A DNA stretch of 26,076 nucleotides from assembly GCA_016874895.1 (NCBI GenBank), contig VGSX01000013.1, positions 1-26,076 on the forward strand, read 5' to 3'. This DNA comes from Deltaproteobacteria bacterium (GTDB taxonomy: Bacteria > Desulfobacterota > Desulfobaccia > Desulfobaccales > Desulfobaccaceae). How positions within the stretch are numbered: position 1 is the stretch's first letter; each line of letters begins with the position of its first letter. The position numbers and the translations under genes were made by a program. Positions 7,661 through 15,809 of this stretch are shown in pieces. The notes beneath the pieces were generated by a model that was not told where the DNA came from, searched no databases, and was given only the letters and a program-made list of their open reading frames with translations.

Positions 7661-7702
7661 CTGGTTTACATATGAACATAATATAAATGTTTTGTAAACC
7701 AG
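7661..7702 (-). promoter_or_regulatory. Promoter-operator dyad of the Xre-ImmA/PIN operon
   Basis: CTGGTTTACA (7661-7670) and TGTAAACCAG (7693-7702) form a perfect 10-bp inverted repeat with 22 bases between. On the minus strand TTGTTT, 17 bases, TTATAT gives a possible -35/-10 pair with the -10 inside the dyad and one half-site in the spacer, so a bound protein would block polymerase. The AT-rich centre and distance fit two half-turns of a repressor dimer pair. The rest of 7703-7784 holds nothing I can name. Confidence 0.65.
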
Positions 7703-7784
7703 AAAACAAGATGCTATAAAAAATTATCGCCCCTTTGAATTTGAACAGATTTGAGAGAATGTAGGGAGTCTGAAAAGCTGATGG

Positions 7785-8039
7785 TCAGTCTGTCAATTTC
7801 TTCTTTGTTCCAACCAGAATCTCATTTTTCCTGGCGCTGCCCTCGGAACTCCCGAAATAATAGGTCACCACCGTGGTGACGATGGAGGAGAGAGCCCCGA
7901 TGACCATAAACAGGACCTTCTCGTTGGCGCCGTCCACCCTCAGATAAAAGGCCAGGCCGAACAGGCCCAGGGTTCCGGTCACGGTCACCAGGGCCAGAAG
8001 GGGACCGACGTTTTCCTTAAGCCAGCCATTAACCCTCAT
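7785..8039 (-). CDS. Holin-like small membrane protein
   Basis: This 84-aa protein has two predicted membrane segments (about 12-33 and 44-62) and a charged C-terminus with the GSSEGSARKNE motif common in phage holins after the last membrane helix. It would form the inner-membrane lesion that releases the endolysin. It overlaps the endolysin gene by 11 bases and is the last gene of the virion/lysis transcript. A GGAGG site lies about 9 bases before its ATG. The call rests on topology, motif and position. Confidence 0.8.
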   Translation of the reverse strand: MRVNGWLKENVGPLLALVTVTGTLGLFGLAFYLRVDGANEKVLFMVIGALSSIVTTVVTYYFGSSEGSARKNEILVGTKKKLTD

Positions 8040-8559
8040 TGAAAAGAGCCTCCTCCAGGTTGCAGACCCGGTTGCACCAGCCCGAGAGATTGACCCGGCG
8101 CAGTTCCAGGCTGGGCCGGTTGGCGTAGTCCCGGATGCGCCGCCATAGATACTTGTTGGCCAGCCATTCAGGGTCGGTGTCCAGGTCCTTCAGGGCTGTA
8201 AGCGTCTTTGGACCCATACCCCCGTCCACCTTTAGGGCCGCGCCGTATTCGTTCAGCAGTTCCTGCAGGAGCTTCACCGCGGTCCCGGGTCCGGCGTTGA
8301 CGGCATGATCGAATACGGCCGCGGCCAGGGGTTCCGGCAGATCGTCGCCCCTCACCCTGTTCCAGAAGTGTTGGCGGTAAAGCTCCAATGCATCCCGCAC
8401 CGAGAGGTCGCGGACGTCCCGGGGATCGCCGATGCTCCTGAGAAACCGGGTGGAAATGCCCAGGTTTGTCAACCCGCCCGGGTCTTCGGAAAGGGGCCGG
8501 TCGGAGATGCCGCCTTCAAAACCCAGGACCAGTTTTACAGCCTTTTCAAAATTACCCAT
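8029..8559 (-). CDS. Endolysin: GH108 N-acetylmuramidase with C-terminal peptidoglycan-binding domain
   Basis: Cleaves the glycan strands of peptidoglycan at the end of infection. The 176-aa protein starts with the GH108 signature VLGFEGGISD, with catalytic Glu15, followed by DPGG (26-29) and TNLGIS (31-36). The C-terminal half (about 95-176) fits a PG_binding_3 domain (VDGGMGPKTL). It has no signal peptide, so it depends on the neighbouring holin. GGGAGGACAGGT before the ATG is a good ribosome site. Its length is normal for the family, and it overlaps the genes on both sides by 8 and 11 bases. Confidence 0.92.
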   Translation of the reverse strand: MGNFEKAVKLVLGFEGGISDRPLSEDPGGLTNLGISTRFLRSIGDPRDVRDLSVRDALELYRQHFWNRVRGDDLPEPLAAAVFDHAVNAGPGTAVKLLQELLNEYGAALKVDGGMGPKTLTALKDLDTDPEWLANKYLWRRIRDYANRPSLELRRVNLSGWCNRVCNLEEALFNEG

Positions 8560-8872
8560 ACCTGTCCTCCCCCTTGATTACGTCATTTTTTTTTTCGCCA
8601 TTCAGATGGCGGTTGAACTCATCACGCCGCACGTAGTCGATGGGCAGTTTCTCCCGCAGCGTGAGCTGCCTTCCGACGGCCTCATGGAGCGTGTCATCCA
8701 GGTTGTCGATTTTTTCGTCCAGGTGCGCCCGGCAGGCCTTGCAGTTCTCCTTGATCTGGGACAGGGCTTCCCGGCTCATCTTCTTCATAACCCAGAAGGT
8801 CAACCCGGGCGTACCGCAGGCCGCCAGCACAATGGAAAAAAGCTGCGCCACTGTCAAAATTTCCTGGCTCAT
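8552..8872 (-). CDS. Lysis-cassette membrane/coiled-coil protein, possible spanin-like component
   Basis: The 106-aa protein has one N-terminal hydrophobic segment (about 8-29), then a charged helical region with heptad-like Leu/Ile spacing and a C-x2-C pair (CKACRAHL, about 44-51), and a basic end (LPIDYVRRDEFNRHL). It overlaps the endolysin start by 8 bases. Position and topology suggest an accessory lysis protein such as an i-spanin or holin-like (XhlA-type) factor; I cannot decide between these. Near its end a run of ten A (complement of 8586-8595) could allow slippage, and either shifted frame stops at once, removing about the last 12 residues. Confidence 0.65.
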   Translation of the reverse strand: MSQEILTVAQLFSIVLAACGTPGLTFWVMKKMSREALSQIKENCKACRAHLDEKIDNLDDTLHEAVGRQLTLREKLPIDYVRRDEFNRHLNGEKKNDVIKGEDRYG

Positions 8873-8900
8873 GATCGAGTCTTACCCCCCAATATTTCGT

Positions 8901-9158
8901 TCAAACCACCACCGGAAATTTCCTTTTGTTGGGATGACTCTGCCACCGGGTCTTTCTGGTGGGCACGGGAAATATCCGCCGGGGCGGGGGAGCGGTCTGA
9001 TAAACCGCCACGGCTCCCGCGGCATTGATCTGAACATTCCCCTCTACCGGTTCCAGGGAGTAGACCACCACCATCCCCAGGGCATTCACCTGGATTTTAT
9101 TCTGGGGGTCGCAGGCGACTACCGCCCCAGTTGCATTTATCTGGACAAAATCGGCCAT
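8901..9158 (-). CDS. Short triple-repeat protein of the tail-fibre region
   Basis: The 85-aa protein opens with three copies of a roughly 17-20-residue beta unit: VQINATGAVVACDP, IQVNALGMVVVYSL and VQINAAGAVAVYQT. Each has the pattern (V/I)Q(I/V)NA-x-G-x-V. The remaining C-terminal part is basic and proline-rich (PPPRR, TRKTR). The repeat suggests a small beta-solenoid or trimeric stalk or decoration protein. It starts 4 bases after the stop of the LamG-like protein, and no strong ribosome site is seen, so coupled translation is likely. I know no named family for it. Confidence 0.6.
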   Translation of the reverse strand: MADFVQINATGAVVACDPQNKIQVNALGMVVVYSLEPVEGNVQINAAGAVAVYQTAPPPRRIFPVPTRKTRWQSHPNKRKFPVVV

Positions 9159-9162
9159 GGGA

Positions 9163-10170
9163 CTACACCCTGGATTTCAGGAGTAATTGGGCATTGTTGA
9201 TGTCGTTGATGGAAAAGCTTCCCCCGCCGGGATGCTGATTCCAGACCTTGCCCACCCATCCCTCTGAGGTCCCCAAGGCCAGGTCGCCCCCCAGGTAATC
9301 CATCCCGCCCAATTTCAGGCCCAGTTCAACTTGGGTAGGAGAGATCGCCGAACCTTTGAAAGCCCAGGCCTGAAGAACCACCCCTTTTACGGAAAGGGCC
9401 TCGGCGGGTAAATCTTCCAGTCCCAACTCGTCAACCTTGTCTGCCAGGATGGTTTGCAGGTAATCCGCGGCAGAGGGCGGCACCTCATCCACGGCGGCAT
9501 AGTGCGCGCCGATGGGGGTCGGGGTCCACTGCAAGACCGCGCCATCACTGTTCGGCTTGATCAGATAACATTTGGCGCCCCTGGGCCAGGAGTTGTTCAC
9601 CGCCCCAGTGGTGTCATGAATAATGAAATCATCGATATAGACATAGCCCCCGCTGTTCCAGGCGTTACCGATCCAGATGACATCCGCCCCCGTATCCGTT
9701 CCCGGCTTGGTGTCCCCGGTGAAGACGGCCTGCTCGATGAAGTCCTGCCGCAGGGTTATACCCCCGGCATCCGCGATCTTCACGTGCAGCTCGACCACGC
9801 ACCAGTTGTTCAGGGGCAACGGATCGGCTGCGGTGGCCACCAGAGACGCAAAGTTGCCGGTCCATATTTCCAGCTTTCTGGCGCCGTTCAGTTTCAATCC
9901 GCCCAGCGTGGTGGTTCCTTTTCGCCACCGCAGAAATTCAACGGTTCCCTGGACATTCGTGTCCAGATAGAACCCAAACTGCACATAAAATTCCGACAGC
10001 TCCGGGAAGGGAATCTGGCCATTCTGGTAGAAGGGGACGCTGTTGCTCCAAAGACGCAGAGCATGGGTTCCGGTTCGTTTTTGAGTGGTTGAAAAAGCTG
10101 CGCCGGAGACGGTGATACCGCCTTCGCCCGCCTTGGCCCAATCGAAAGAGATTGCTTTGACGAGAGCCAT
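9163..10170 (-). CDS. Virion surface protein with LamG-like jelly-roll domain
   Basis: The 335-aa protein begins at an ATG with AGAGGTAACG upstream. Residues about 1-190 look like a concanavalin/LamG-like beta sandwich (GTHALRLWSN, YVQFGFYLDT, NNWCVVELHVKI, VYIDDFIIHD), a fold used in phages for sugar binding. The C-terminal part (about 195-335) is a second domain, beginning WPRGAKCYLI, found in structural proteins attached to tail tips or capsids. The place between the fibre gene and the small repeat protein suggests an adsorption or decoration role. It has no signal peptide. The ligand is unknown. Confidence 0.7.
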   Translation of the reverse strand: MALVKAISFDWAKAGEGGITVSGAAFSTTQKRTGTHALRLWSNSVPFYQNGQIPFPELSEFYVQFGFYLDTNVQGTVEFLRWRKGTTTLGGLKLNGARKLEIWTGNFASLVATAADPLPLNNWCVVELHVKIADAGGITLRQDFIEQAVFTGDTKPGTDTGADVIWIGNAWNSGGYVYIDDFIIHDTTGAVNNSWPRGAKCYLIKPNSDGAVLQWTPTPIGAHYAAVDEVPPSAADYLQTILADKVDELGLEDLPAEALSVKGVVLQAWAFKGSAISPTQVELGLKLGGMDYLGGDLALGTSEGWVGKVWNQHPGGGSFSINDINNAQLLLKSRV

Positions 10171-10182
10171 GATCGTTACCTC

Positions 10183-12033
10183 TTAAGCAAACTGCTCAGC
10201 CTCGATGGTTAAAGAAAAAACCCCTGCATGGCTGGCATCATGGTTAATGATCCGGACCCGGAGCTGGCGCTGGGCTCCGGCATCATGGACCCAGAAGGGC
10301 AGCCAGTCCTCAAAGGGGTCTTCTCCAGGCACGATGCCCTCCGCCTTGTAAAGCAGGGTCGAGAAGCCGGAGTCGGCATACAGGTGGATGTCGTAGACGT
10401 TAACCGGATTTCCCGAGGTCTCTTCCACCCTAAGGTAATGCACCAGGCCCCGGTCACAGAAGGCATCGAAGGTAAGGTCCACCCGACTGTTGGCCGGACA
10501 GTTGATGTTGGCCTGGGTGATGGTCTTTTCCTGGGTTCCCACGCCGTAGACGGTTTCAAACCACCCCAGGAGAAAGACCTGCAAGTCGGCGGTGTCTCCC
10601 CCGGAAGCAGTGAGGAAGAATTCGATGGTTTCGTCGTCGCCCAGGGGGATCATCAGGTCCGCGGGCTTGGGTTCGGCATCCGATTCATCCGACCAGACGG
10701 TGAAGGCCACGGCAGGGCTGAACGCACCCCCGCCCTTCTTGAACAGGGTCCCGGTGTTGATGCCCGGAGAAGAATCTTTGAAGAAGACCCGGAGCAGCAC
10801 CGCGGAGACTCCAAACTGCGGGCTTCCCAGATAACTGCTGAGATCAATGGTCTCGTAACTGGAAGAGCTGCCCCGTCCGGTCTCGTTGTGGACCTCGGGC
10901 GGGTCCTCCTGGGTAACGAACCTGGTGAACTGCTGGGCTGCCAGGGAAAGGTCCGCTTCGCCCAGGCTCTTCCAGGTGGCCCCGCCATCAACGGTGTATT
11001 CCCATTTGCCGGAGTCCCGGTTAAATTTGACAGCCGCATTGGGATCATCCCCGTTCTCTACCTCTATCCCCGCCCGTCCGGTGGAAGACCCGGAAGCATC
11101 GGAATCGACCAGAAAAGAAGTGGCCGTGGTTCCGGTGTCCGTTCCCTGGGTATGGCCCCCACCCCCGCCCCCGGTCCCGGCGATGGCCGCGGTGCGCTTG
11201 TCGGTGACGGTGGTGACGGCGCCGCCGCTGGTGGCCACCAGGTAGAGGGGAATCCGGCCAGAGGTGAAACCCACCGTGTTCTTGCTTACCACGCCATCGG
11301 CCGGGTTCACTTCCACATAATTGGTGGCGTTGTCCGTCAGGGCCACCTGGCCGGCGGGGGTGTCGGTAATCACCGAGTCGTTTCTGACCTTGCCCGCCTT
11401 GTACTTGAAGTTGAGGCCGGAGTGGGGCAGGTCCTGGGCATAATAGCCGGCGAACGCGTCCTGGCCGGTTTCGAGGTCCTCCAGGCGATCCGCCACCTTC
11501 TGGTAGGTTTTGCCCCTGGCCGCGGAGGTGAGCATATCGGCATAATCGTCGCCGTCAAAGAGAATGGCCACGCCGGGGTAAATCTGCTTGCTGGAAATGA
11601 CCTTGGTGGCGTTGTCCCAATGCAGGGACCGGATGGTGGTGTCCTGGACGGCGGCGCTCAGGGCCGGGGCGCCGGAGCTATCAATATAGATGTAATAGGG
11701 CCCGGTGCTCCGGCCTGCAAAGGACAGGTTCAAGGGTTCCAGCCGGGAGTAGAAGGCCGAACCGCTCCAGTAGGCTCCCCCGGCTACTTCCAGGAGATAG
11801 TCCGGACCTGTTAGGGTTCCTTCATCGAAGTCGTAAGACCCGATCCCGATGATTCCTTCCCGGTCAAAGATTTCCTTGAGACCCGGGGGAACGGAGATGT
11901 CACCTCCGGCCTGGCCGGTGAGGACGCCCAGGATATAGTTGAGGCTGGATTCAATGACGGAGTAGTTGTTGTTGTGCTGGGCTATGTAATCCGTCATCCC
12001 CTGGATAAAGGCTTTGAACAGGGTCACGCTCAT
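10183..12033 (-). CDS. Tail fibre / receptor-binding protein
   Basis: The 616-aa protein starts at an ATG overlapping the previous stop (TGATG). The N-terminal helical region contains HNNNYSVIESSLNYIL and probably attaches to the tail tip. The middle repeats fibre-type motifs: a beta segment with ATNYVEVNPADG and TSGRIPLYLVAT, a glycine run GGGGGG (about 290-296), and SSTGRAGIEVENGDDPNAAVKFNRDSGKWEY with TVDGGATWKSLG, seen in many phage fibres. The C-terminal third is beta-rich and is the likely receptor domain. Its length and order after the tail-tip genes suit a side or central fibre. It is one of two fibre-like genes here, the other ending at 18092. Confidence 0.78.
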   Translation of the reverse strand: MSVTLFKAFIQGMTDYIAQHNNNYSVIESSLNYILGVLTGQAGGDISVPPGLKEIFDREGIIGIGSYDFDEGTLTGPDYLLEVAGGAYWSGSAFYSRLEPLNLSFAGRSTGPYYIYIDSSGAPALSAAVQDTTIRSLHWDNATKVISSKQIYPGVAILFDGDDYADMLTSAARGKTYQKVADRLEDLETGQDAFAGYYAQDLPHSGLNFKYKAGKVRNDSVITDTPAGQVALTDNATNYVEVNPADGVVSKNTVGFTSGRIPLYLVATSGGAVTTVTDKRTAAIAGTGGGGGGHTQGTDTGTTATSFLVDSDASGSSTGRAGIEVENGDDPNAAVKFNRDSGKWEYTVDGGATWKSLGEADLSLAAQQFTRFVTQEDPPEVHNETGRGSSSSYETIDLSSYLGSPQFGVSAVLLRVFFKDSSPGINTGTLFKKGGGAFSPAVAFTVWSDESDAEPKPADLMIPLGDDETIEFFLTASGGDTADLQVFLLGWFETVYGVGTQEKTITQANINCPANSRVDLTFDAFCDRGLVHYLRVEETSGNPVNVYDIHLYADSGFSTLLYKAEGIVPGEDPFEDWLPFWVHDAGAQRQLRVRIINHDASHAGVFSLTIEAEQFA

Positions 12034-12512
12034 CAGTAATACTCCATGATCTCCACAAAGGTCCCGTCTGCTTTAAATTTGCCCTGGGCGCCGTAGGGCA
12101 GAACACCATAGCCGTAAGGAGGAACCAGGGTGCCCAGCTCTCCGTAAGTCAAGGGCCGGATATAGTATCCCTTCAGGAGCTTCTGCGTGACCCGGTAAAG
12201 ATCTTCGGTGAAGCTCAGGTAGATGTAATGCACCGTGGATTTGAGGGACTTGGCCAAGCCGGTGATGACCCATTTGCCGTTGTTCAGCCGGGACAGGGTG
12301 ACGGAGCGCCCCTGCTCGGCGTAGATCAGTTCCCGGTTGTTGGAGGCCACCGGCACGCACCGGAGCACCTCTTCGTCGCCCAGGTCCACGTCGCAGGCCC
12401 ACATCCATTGGCCGTCCAGGTCGTAGAGCTGATAGAAGGGGCTGGCGATGTTGCCGACTTTCTGTGACAGCTTGTCTTCCACCGCCCAATCAATGACTTT
12501 GCGAATACTCAT
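12033..12512 (-). CDS. Small tail-tip protein of unknown fold
   Basis: The 159-aa protein overlaps both neighbours (ATGA with the upstream tail-hub-like gene, TGATG with the fibre gene). It begins MSIRKVIDW, is rich in Tyr and Trp, and alternates short beta strands (QLYDLDGQWMWACDV, GKWVITGLAKS). The C-terminal stretch has the Pro-Tyr-Gly pattern PPYGYGVLPYGAQG. There is no membrane segment. Its position suggests an adaptor between tail tip and fibre. I do not recognise a named family. Confidence 0.62.
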   Translation of the reverse strand: MSIRKVIDWAVEDKLSQKVGNIASPFYQLYDLDGQWMWACDVDLGDEEVLRCVPVASNNRELIYAEQGRSVTLSRLNNGKWVITGLAKSLKSTVHYIYLSFTEDLYRVTQKLLKGYYIRPLTYGELGTLVPPYGYGVLPYGAQGKFKADGTFVEIMEYY

Positions 12513-14119
12513 GCGGCCAGTACCTTCCCCCCGTCCAGGGTCAGGTCCACCACCTCTCCCCGCTTGATCTTCTTGGACAGGCTGGTGACGACCATCTTGC
12601 GGCCGTCGGGGAGAGCCACGATGTCTCCCGGTTCCAGGGCCGGGTGATCTTCGATGACGATGCGCCGGGGGAGACTCATGCTCTTTTCCCAGATGAGCTC
12701 GGTCACCGCCACGGTATCCGCCTGGTCGTGGGTGCCGATGAAATCGTTTTTGATCTCCTTCTCATTCTCCAGCCAGTAGTCCAGTCCCTCTTCAATGGCG
12801 ATGGACTGCTTTTCGAGATAGGCATAATCATAAGGGGTTCCCCAGACCTCATATTGGGCGCTGCCGATGCTCATCATGATCAGGAGGATGCCGATCAAGG
12901 CCTGGGCCTGGAGCACCCGCCCCCAGGGGATGGTCATGCCGAAGGGCAGGGTACCCCCGATGCCGCCTCCTGGTGGACATGCAACTGGCTGGCCCCCGGC
13001 CACCTTGTCCATGATATGGGCCAGAATCAGGTATTCAGCCAGGCAGACGGTGGCCAGGATGGGAACCCAGACATTGATCTCCACGGTGATGACCCCGTGA
13101 AACTCGTCCATCTGCCGGTAGCTCTCCGTCCCCACCGGCAGGAGGCCGGAGTTGACCGACTTGACGACCCTCATGCTCGTGCCCGAAGCCCGCTGCTTGT
13201 GGTCGGAAGACCACCAGCATTCCAGGGTCTCCCCCATGGAGAAGAAGCCGGTGGTCACCTGGGCGGTTCCGAGCTGTTGATAGGGGCTGTCCACCCGTTC
13301 CAGGTTGGAGTCCAGGAAGGTGACTTTCACCTTGTTGATGGCATCCTGGGTCCGCTCCGGAATCTCCGTCTCCACGAAGGTGGTGTAGTCGGAGAGCACC
13401 AGGTCAGGGTGCCGGTTGAGGTTCTTGTTGACATAAGCCAGCTTGCCCTCCCCGTCGAAATAGGGTTGGTAGCAGACGACCTCGAGGATGGAACAGATGC
13501 CCTCCCACGGGGTCACCTGGGCCAGCTGGTTGACCTTGTGCTTGAACTGCCGGCCGACTACCTCGGTCAGCCTGATCTCCTTGGGGGTCAGCCCCATGAA
13601 GGTCTCGCAGATGTCATAAAGGGCGATGCCGATGTCGGTGCCCACGGTGTATTCTTTGCTGGTGATCTTCCGGCGTTTGAAGGCCTGGGTCTCGCCCCGG
13701 TTAAAGACCGTCACTTTGGCTATAGTCTGGCCGGTTCTCCGGCCCTTTTTCCAGCCGATTTGCCCGTGAATCTGGCCGGTGAAGGTGGTGATCCAGTCTT
13801 CTTCATCCAGGGCCTCGTCCCCCTCCACCAGCCGGATGATGGCCGCGTCCTTCAAATGGTCACGGTAGGGGCCGGTGTCCGGGTGAAAGAGGTCACCCGG
13901 GTCCGCCAGGGTAAAGCTGAGTTGTCTGTCGGACCAGGTGATCTCTGAAGCATAGGGGGTCAGGTCGAAGGGAACAGGGATTGTAGCATGGCGGTTCGAG
14001 GGGGCCGAGGCGATCTCCGAGATGGCAACCTGGCTCGGATCCCAGGCATAAATCCGGTAGGCCGGACGGCGTTGCCGGGCCGCAATCACGTCTTGAAATG
14101 CCGGGGAAATAAACCTCAT
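12509..14119 (-). CDS. Candidate tail hub / baseplate-like protein with two hydrophobic segments
   Basis: The 536-aa protein follows two other tail-tip genes by ATGA overlap. Its N-terminal half (about 55-260) resembles the beta-barrel parts of tail hub proteins: ITWSDRQLSFTLADPG, DAAIIRLVEG, FTGQIHGQI, and a PWEGICSIL motif near 204. Unusually, two long hydrophobic stretches (about 350-370 and 404-420) flank a Gly/Pro-rich linker, after which soluble beta segments return (ALEPGDIVALPDGRK, 490s). In a virion protein such segments may be buried and inserted into the host membrane during DNA entry. The tail assignment is from context and fold impression, not a clear family motif. Confidence 0.6.
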   Translation of the reverse strand: MRFISPAFQDVIAARQRRPAYRIYAWDPSQVAISEIASAPSNRHATIPVPFDLTPYASEITWSDRQLSFTLADPGDLFHPDTGPYRDHLKDAAIIRLVEGDEALDEEDWITTFTGQIHGQIGWKKGRRTGQTIAKVTVFNRGETQAFKRRKITSKEYTVGTDIGIALYDICETFMGLTPKEIRLTEVVGRQFKHKVNQLAQVTPWEGICSILEVVCYQPYFDGEGKLAYVNKNLNRHPDLVLSDYTTFVETEIPERTQDAINKVKVTFLDSNLERVDSPYQQLGTAQVTTGFFSMGETLECWWSSDHKQRASGTSMRVVKSVNSGLLPVGTESYRQMDEFHGVITVEINVWVPILATVCLAEYLILAHIMDKVAGGQPVACPPGGGIGGTLPFGMTIPWGRVLQAQALIGILLIMMSIGSAQYEVWGTPYDYAYLEKQSIAIEEGLDYWLENEKEIKNDFIGTHDQADTVAVTELIWEKSMSLPRRIVIEDHPALEPGDIVALPDGRKMVVTSLSKKIKRGEVVDLTLDGGKVLAA

Positions 14120-14664
14120 GCTTCCCTCACGATCCTGAATTGAAAGACCACTTCCAGGGGAACCAGGTCCGCTTTCAGGGCCAGCAAATCAAAGGTCAGG
14201 ACATCCTGGCCGCCCACTGAGAGGCTTTCGATCTGGATCAAATATTCCTGTTCGGTGCGGTCTTTGGGAGACCAGGTGATATAGCCGCTCACGGGCGGGG
14301 TGGCGAAGTATTCGTACAGCCGGCGAAGCATATACGCGCTCATCCTGGATTTATTGTCTGCTCCCCGCCAGATTTCCCTGACCGGCTTGTCCGGGTAGTA
14401 GCCCCGCCAGCGCACGATCTGGGTGGAGGCGAGAGTCATCTCGGCCCTGACCTGGGGCCGGTCGGTCATGGGCGCGGAATCGAAGTTCTCCCACCGGTCC
14501 GGGTTAGTCTCATATATGAACGGGGGGAGCACATCACCCGGATAGCGCAGCTCCCGGAGGGCGTTGGTCCCGGAGTTTTCCGGGAACAGGTACAGGTCTT
14601 CGTACTCCTGGAACACTTCCGGCGCGGCCAGGACGGTGAAGGTGGTTTCTGCAGTCAACTCCAT
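14116..14664 (-). CDS. Tail-tip protein of unknown function
   Basis: The 182-aa protein starts at an ATG overlapping the previous stop by one base (TAATG) and ends in an ATGA overlap with the next gene. It looks like a beta-sandwich protein (TTFTVLAAPEV, SGYITWSPKD, EYLIQIESLSVGG, VPLEVVFQFRIV) with one helical piece (SAYMLRRLYEYFA). The arrangement of a short beta domain with a positioning-type sequence (GYITWSPKDRTEQEYLIQI) recalls LysM-like or distal tail adaptor proteins joining tube to hub, but the match is only by impression. No membrane or signal segment. Confidence 0.58.
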   Translation of the reverse strand: MELTAETTFTVLAAPEVFQEYEDLYLFPENSGTNALRELRYPGDVLPPFIYETNPDRWENFDSAPMTDRPQVRAEMTLASTQIVRWRGYYPDKPVREIWRGADNKSRMSAYMLRRLYEYFATPPVSGYITWSPKDRTEQEYLIQIESLSVGGQDVLTFDLLALKADLVPLEVVFQFRIVREA

Positions 14665-15809
14665 TACAAGCTTTCCTCAACTGTGGTGTTGATCTTAAGG
14701 GTCTCGGTCACCGGCCCGTCCGGGGGGGCCTGGTATTGAAACGCGGCCTTCCCGCTTCTTTCCGTATTGGTGAAGGGGGTGATGAGCTGCCCCTCCACCG
14801 GGGCCGCCATCTCCCCTTCCACGGTATAGGGGCTTAAACCCTCTCCGGCATCCCCGATCAGATGCGACACCAGGATGATGCGGTTTCCGGCCCTGAGCGA
14901 GGTCACCGGCACCGGTTGGGTCAGCCTGGCCGGGTTCACCATGGGGTAATAGAATTCCAATTGATTTTGGCAGGCGCCATCCGCCGCATCCTGCCGCCAC
15001 CTAAAGACCACCACCCGCTTCCTCCTGGTGTCGAAGGTGATGGCATAGCCCCGGGCATCGGCGGCGGGGTTCTGCACCGTGGAAATCATCTCCCACCGGG
15101 GGATTTTATAATCAGCCTTGACGATGACCCCGTCTTTAGTGATGCCCCAACAGTAGTTGCGGTTCTCGTAGGCCAGGTAATCGAGGACATTGGGCAGGCG
15201 AAGCTGGCCGAAGCGCACCGGGGTGGCATCGATGCCCGACCAGCAATCCATAGTCCAGGATCCCACCCCGGCCAAAAGGTTGTCCACCCGGTTCACCACC
15301 GCGAAGCCGTATTGGGATTTGGGGTTCCAGGTGTAGGGGTTGACCGACCAGCCCCCGGCGACCGCTTCCATGGTCAGGGAATTGAGCTCTTTGATCTCGG
15401 TGCTGGTCTTCATGGGGGCGTAAATCTTGTTGTAGCTCCCCATGGTGGCTTTCCCCGTCCAGGCGGTTCCCCATACCCCCACGAATACCTGTCGCGCCAG
15501 CACCGCCTCCCGGTTAAACCATTCCCCCGTCTCGGCCACAAAATCCAGCCGCTGCGCATCCCAGCTGGGCCAGTAGGTGGTGTTGTAAAGGATGATGGCC
15601 CGGAGCATGTCGGCCCCCGGGTCATAGTAAAAATGGCCGATGGAAGAGGTGGTCTGCTGAAAGTGCCGGGGACAGGTGACCAGCCAGGGGTTGTAATACC
15701 CTTCCCAATGATCTCCCTTCCAGGTCCGGGGCTGCGGCGAGGGCGTGCAGAAGCCGTTGTCAATGTATGACATACAGGGGGATTTGGTCTGGATCAGCCA
15801 CAGGCTCAT
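14664..15809 (-). CDS. Tail-tip protein, beta-propeller-like with C-terminal Ig-like region
   Basis: The start is taken at 15809 because that ATG overlaps the previous stop (TGATG); an open frame upstream of it is not needed. The 381-aa protein has repeated short beta motifs with Trp (SLWLIQTKS, LRAIILYNTTYW, GSWTMDCWSGID, NYCWGITKDGVIV, RKRVVVFRWR), suggesting propeller blades. The last 90 residues (PVPVTSLRAGNRIILVSHL to the end) read like a bacterial Ig-like domain. The gene just upstream has the same two-part layout, so they may be paralogues. They probably belong to the host-contact end of the tail. Confidence 0.62.
   Translation of the reverse strand: MSLWLIQTKSPCMSYIDNGFCTPSPQPRTWKGDHWEGYYNPWLVTCPRHFQQTTSSIGHFYYDPGADMLRAIILYNTTYWPSWDAQRLDFVAETGEWFNREAVLARQVFVGVWGTAWTGKATMGSYNKIYAPMKTSTEIKELNSLTMEAVAGGWSVNPYTWNPKSQYGFAVVNRVDNLLAGVGSWTMDCWSGIDATPVRFGQLRLPNVLDYLAYENRNYCWGITKDGVIVKADYKIPRWEMISTVQNPAADARGYAITFDTRRKRVVVFRWRQDAADGACQNQLEFYYPMVNPARLTQPVPVTSLRAGNRIILVSHLIGDAGEGLSPYTVEGEMAAPVEGQLITPFTNTERSGKAAFQYQAPPDGPVTETLKINTTVEESL

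Noticed and set aside
10228..11814. 528-aa plus-strand open frame opposite the tail fibre gene
   Set aside because: GC-rich shadow frame; composition is Gly/Val/Arg-biased without a domain, while the minus-strand fibre has family motifs and coupled starts.
12644..13948. 434-aa plus-strand open frame opposite the hub-like gene
   Set aside because: Shadow of the minus-strand tail gene; no ribosome site and no recognisable fold.
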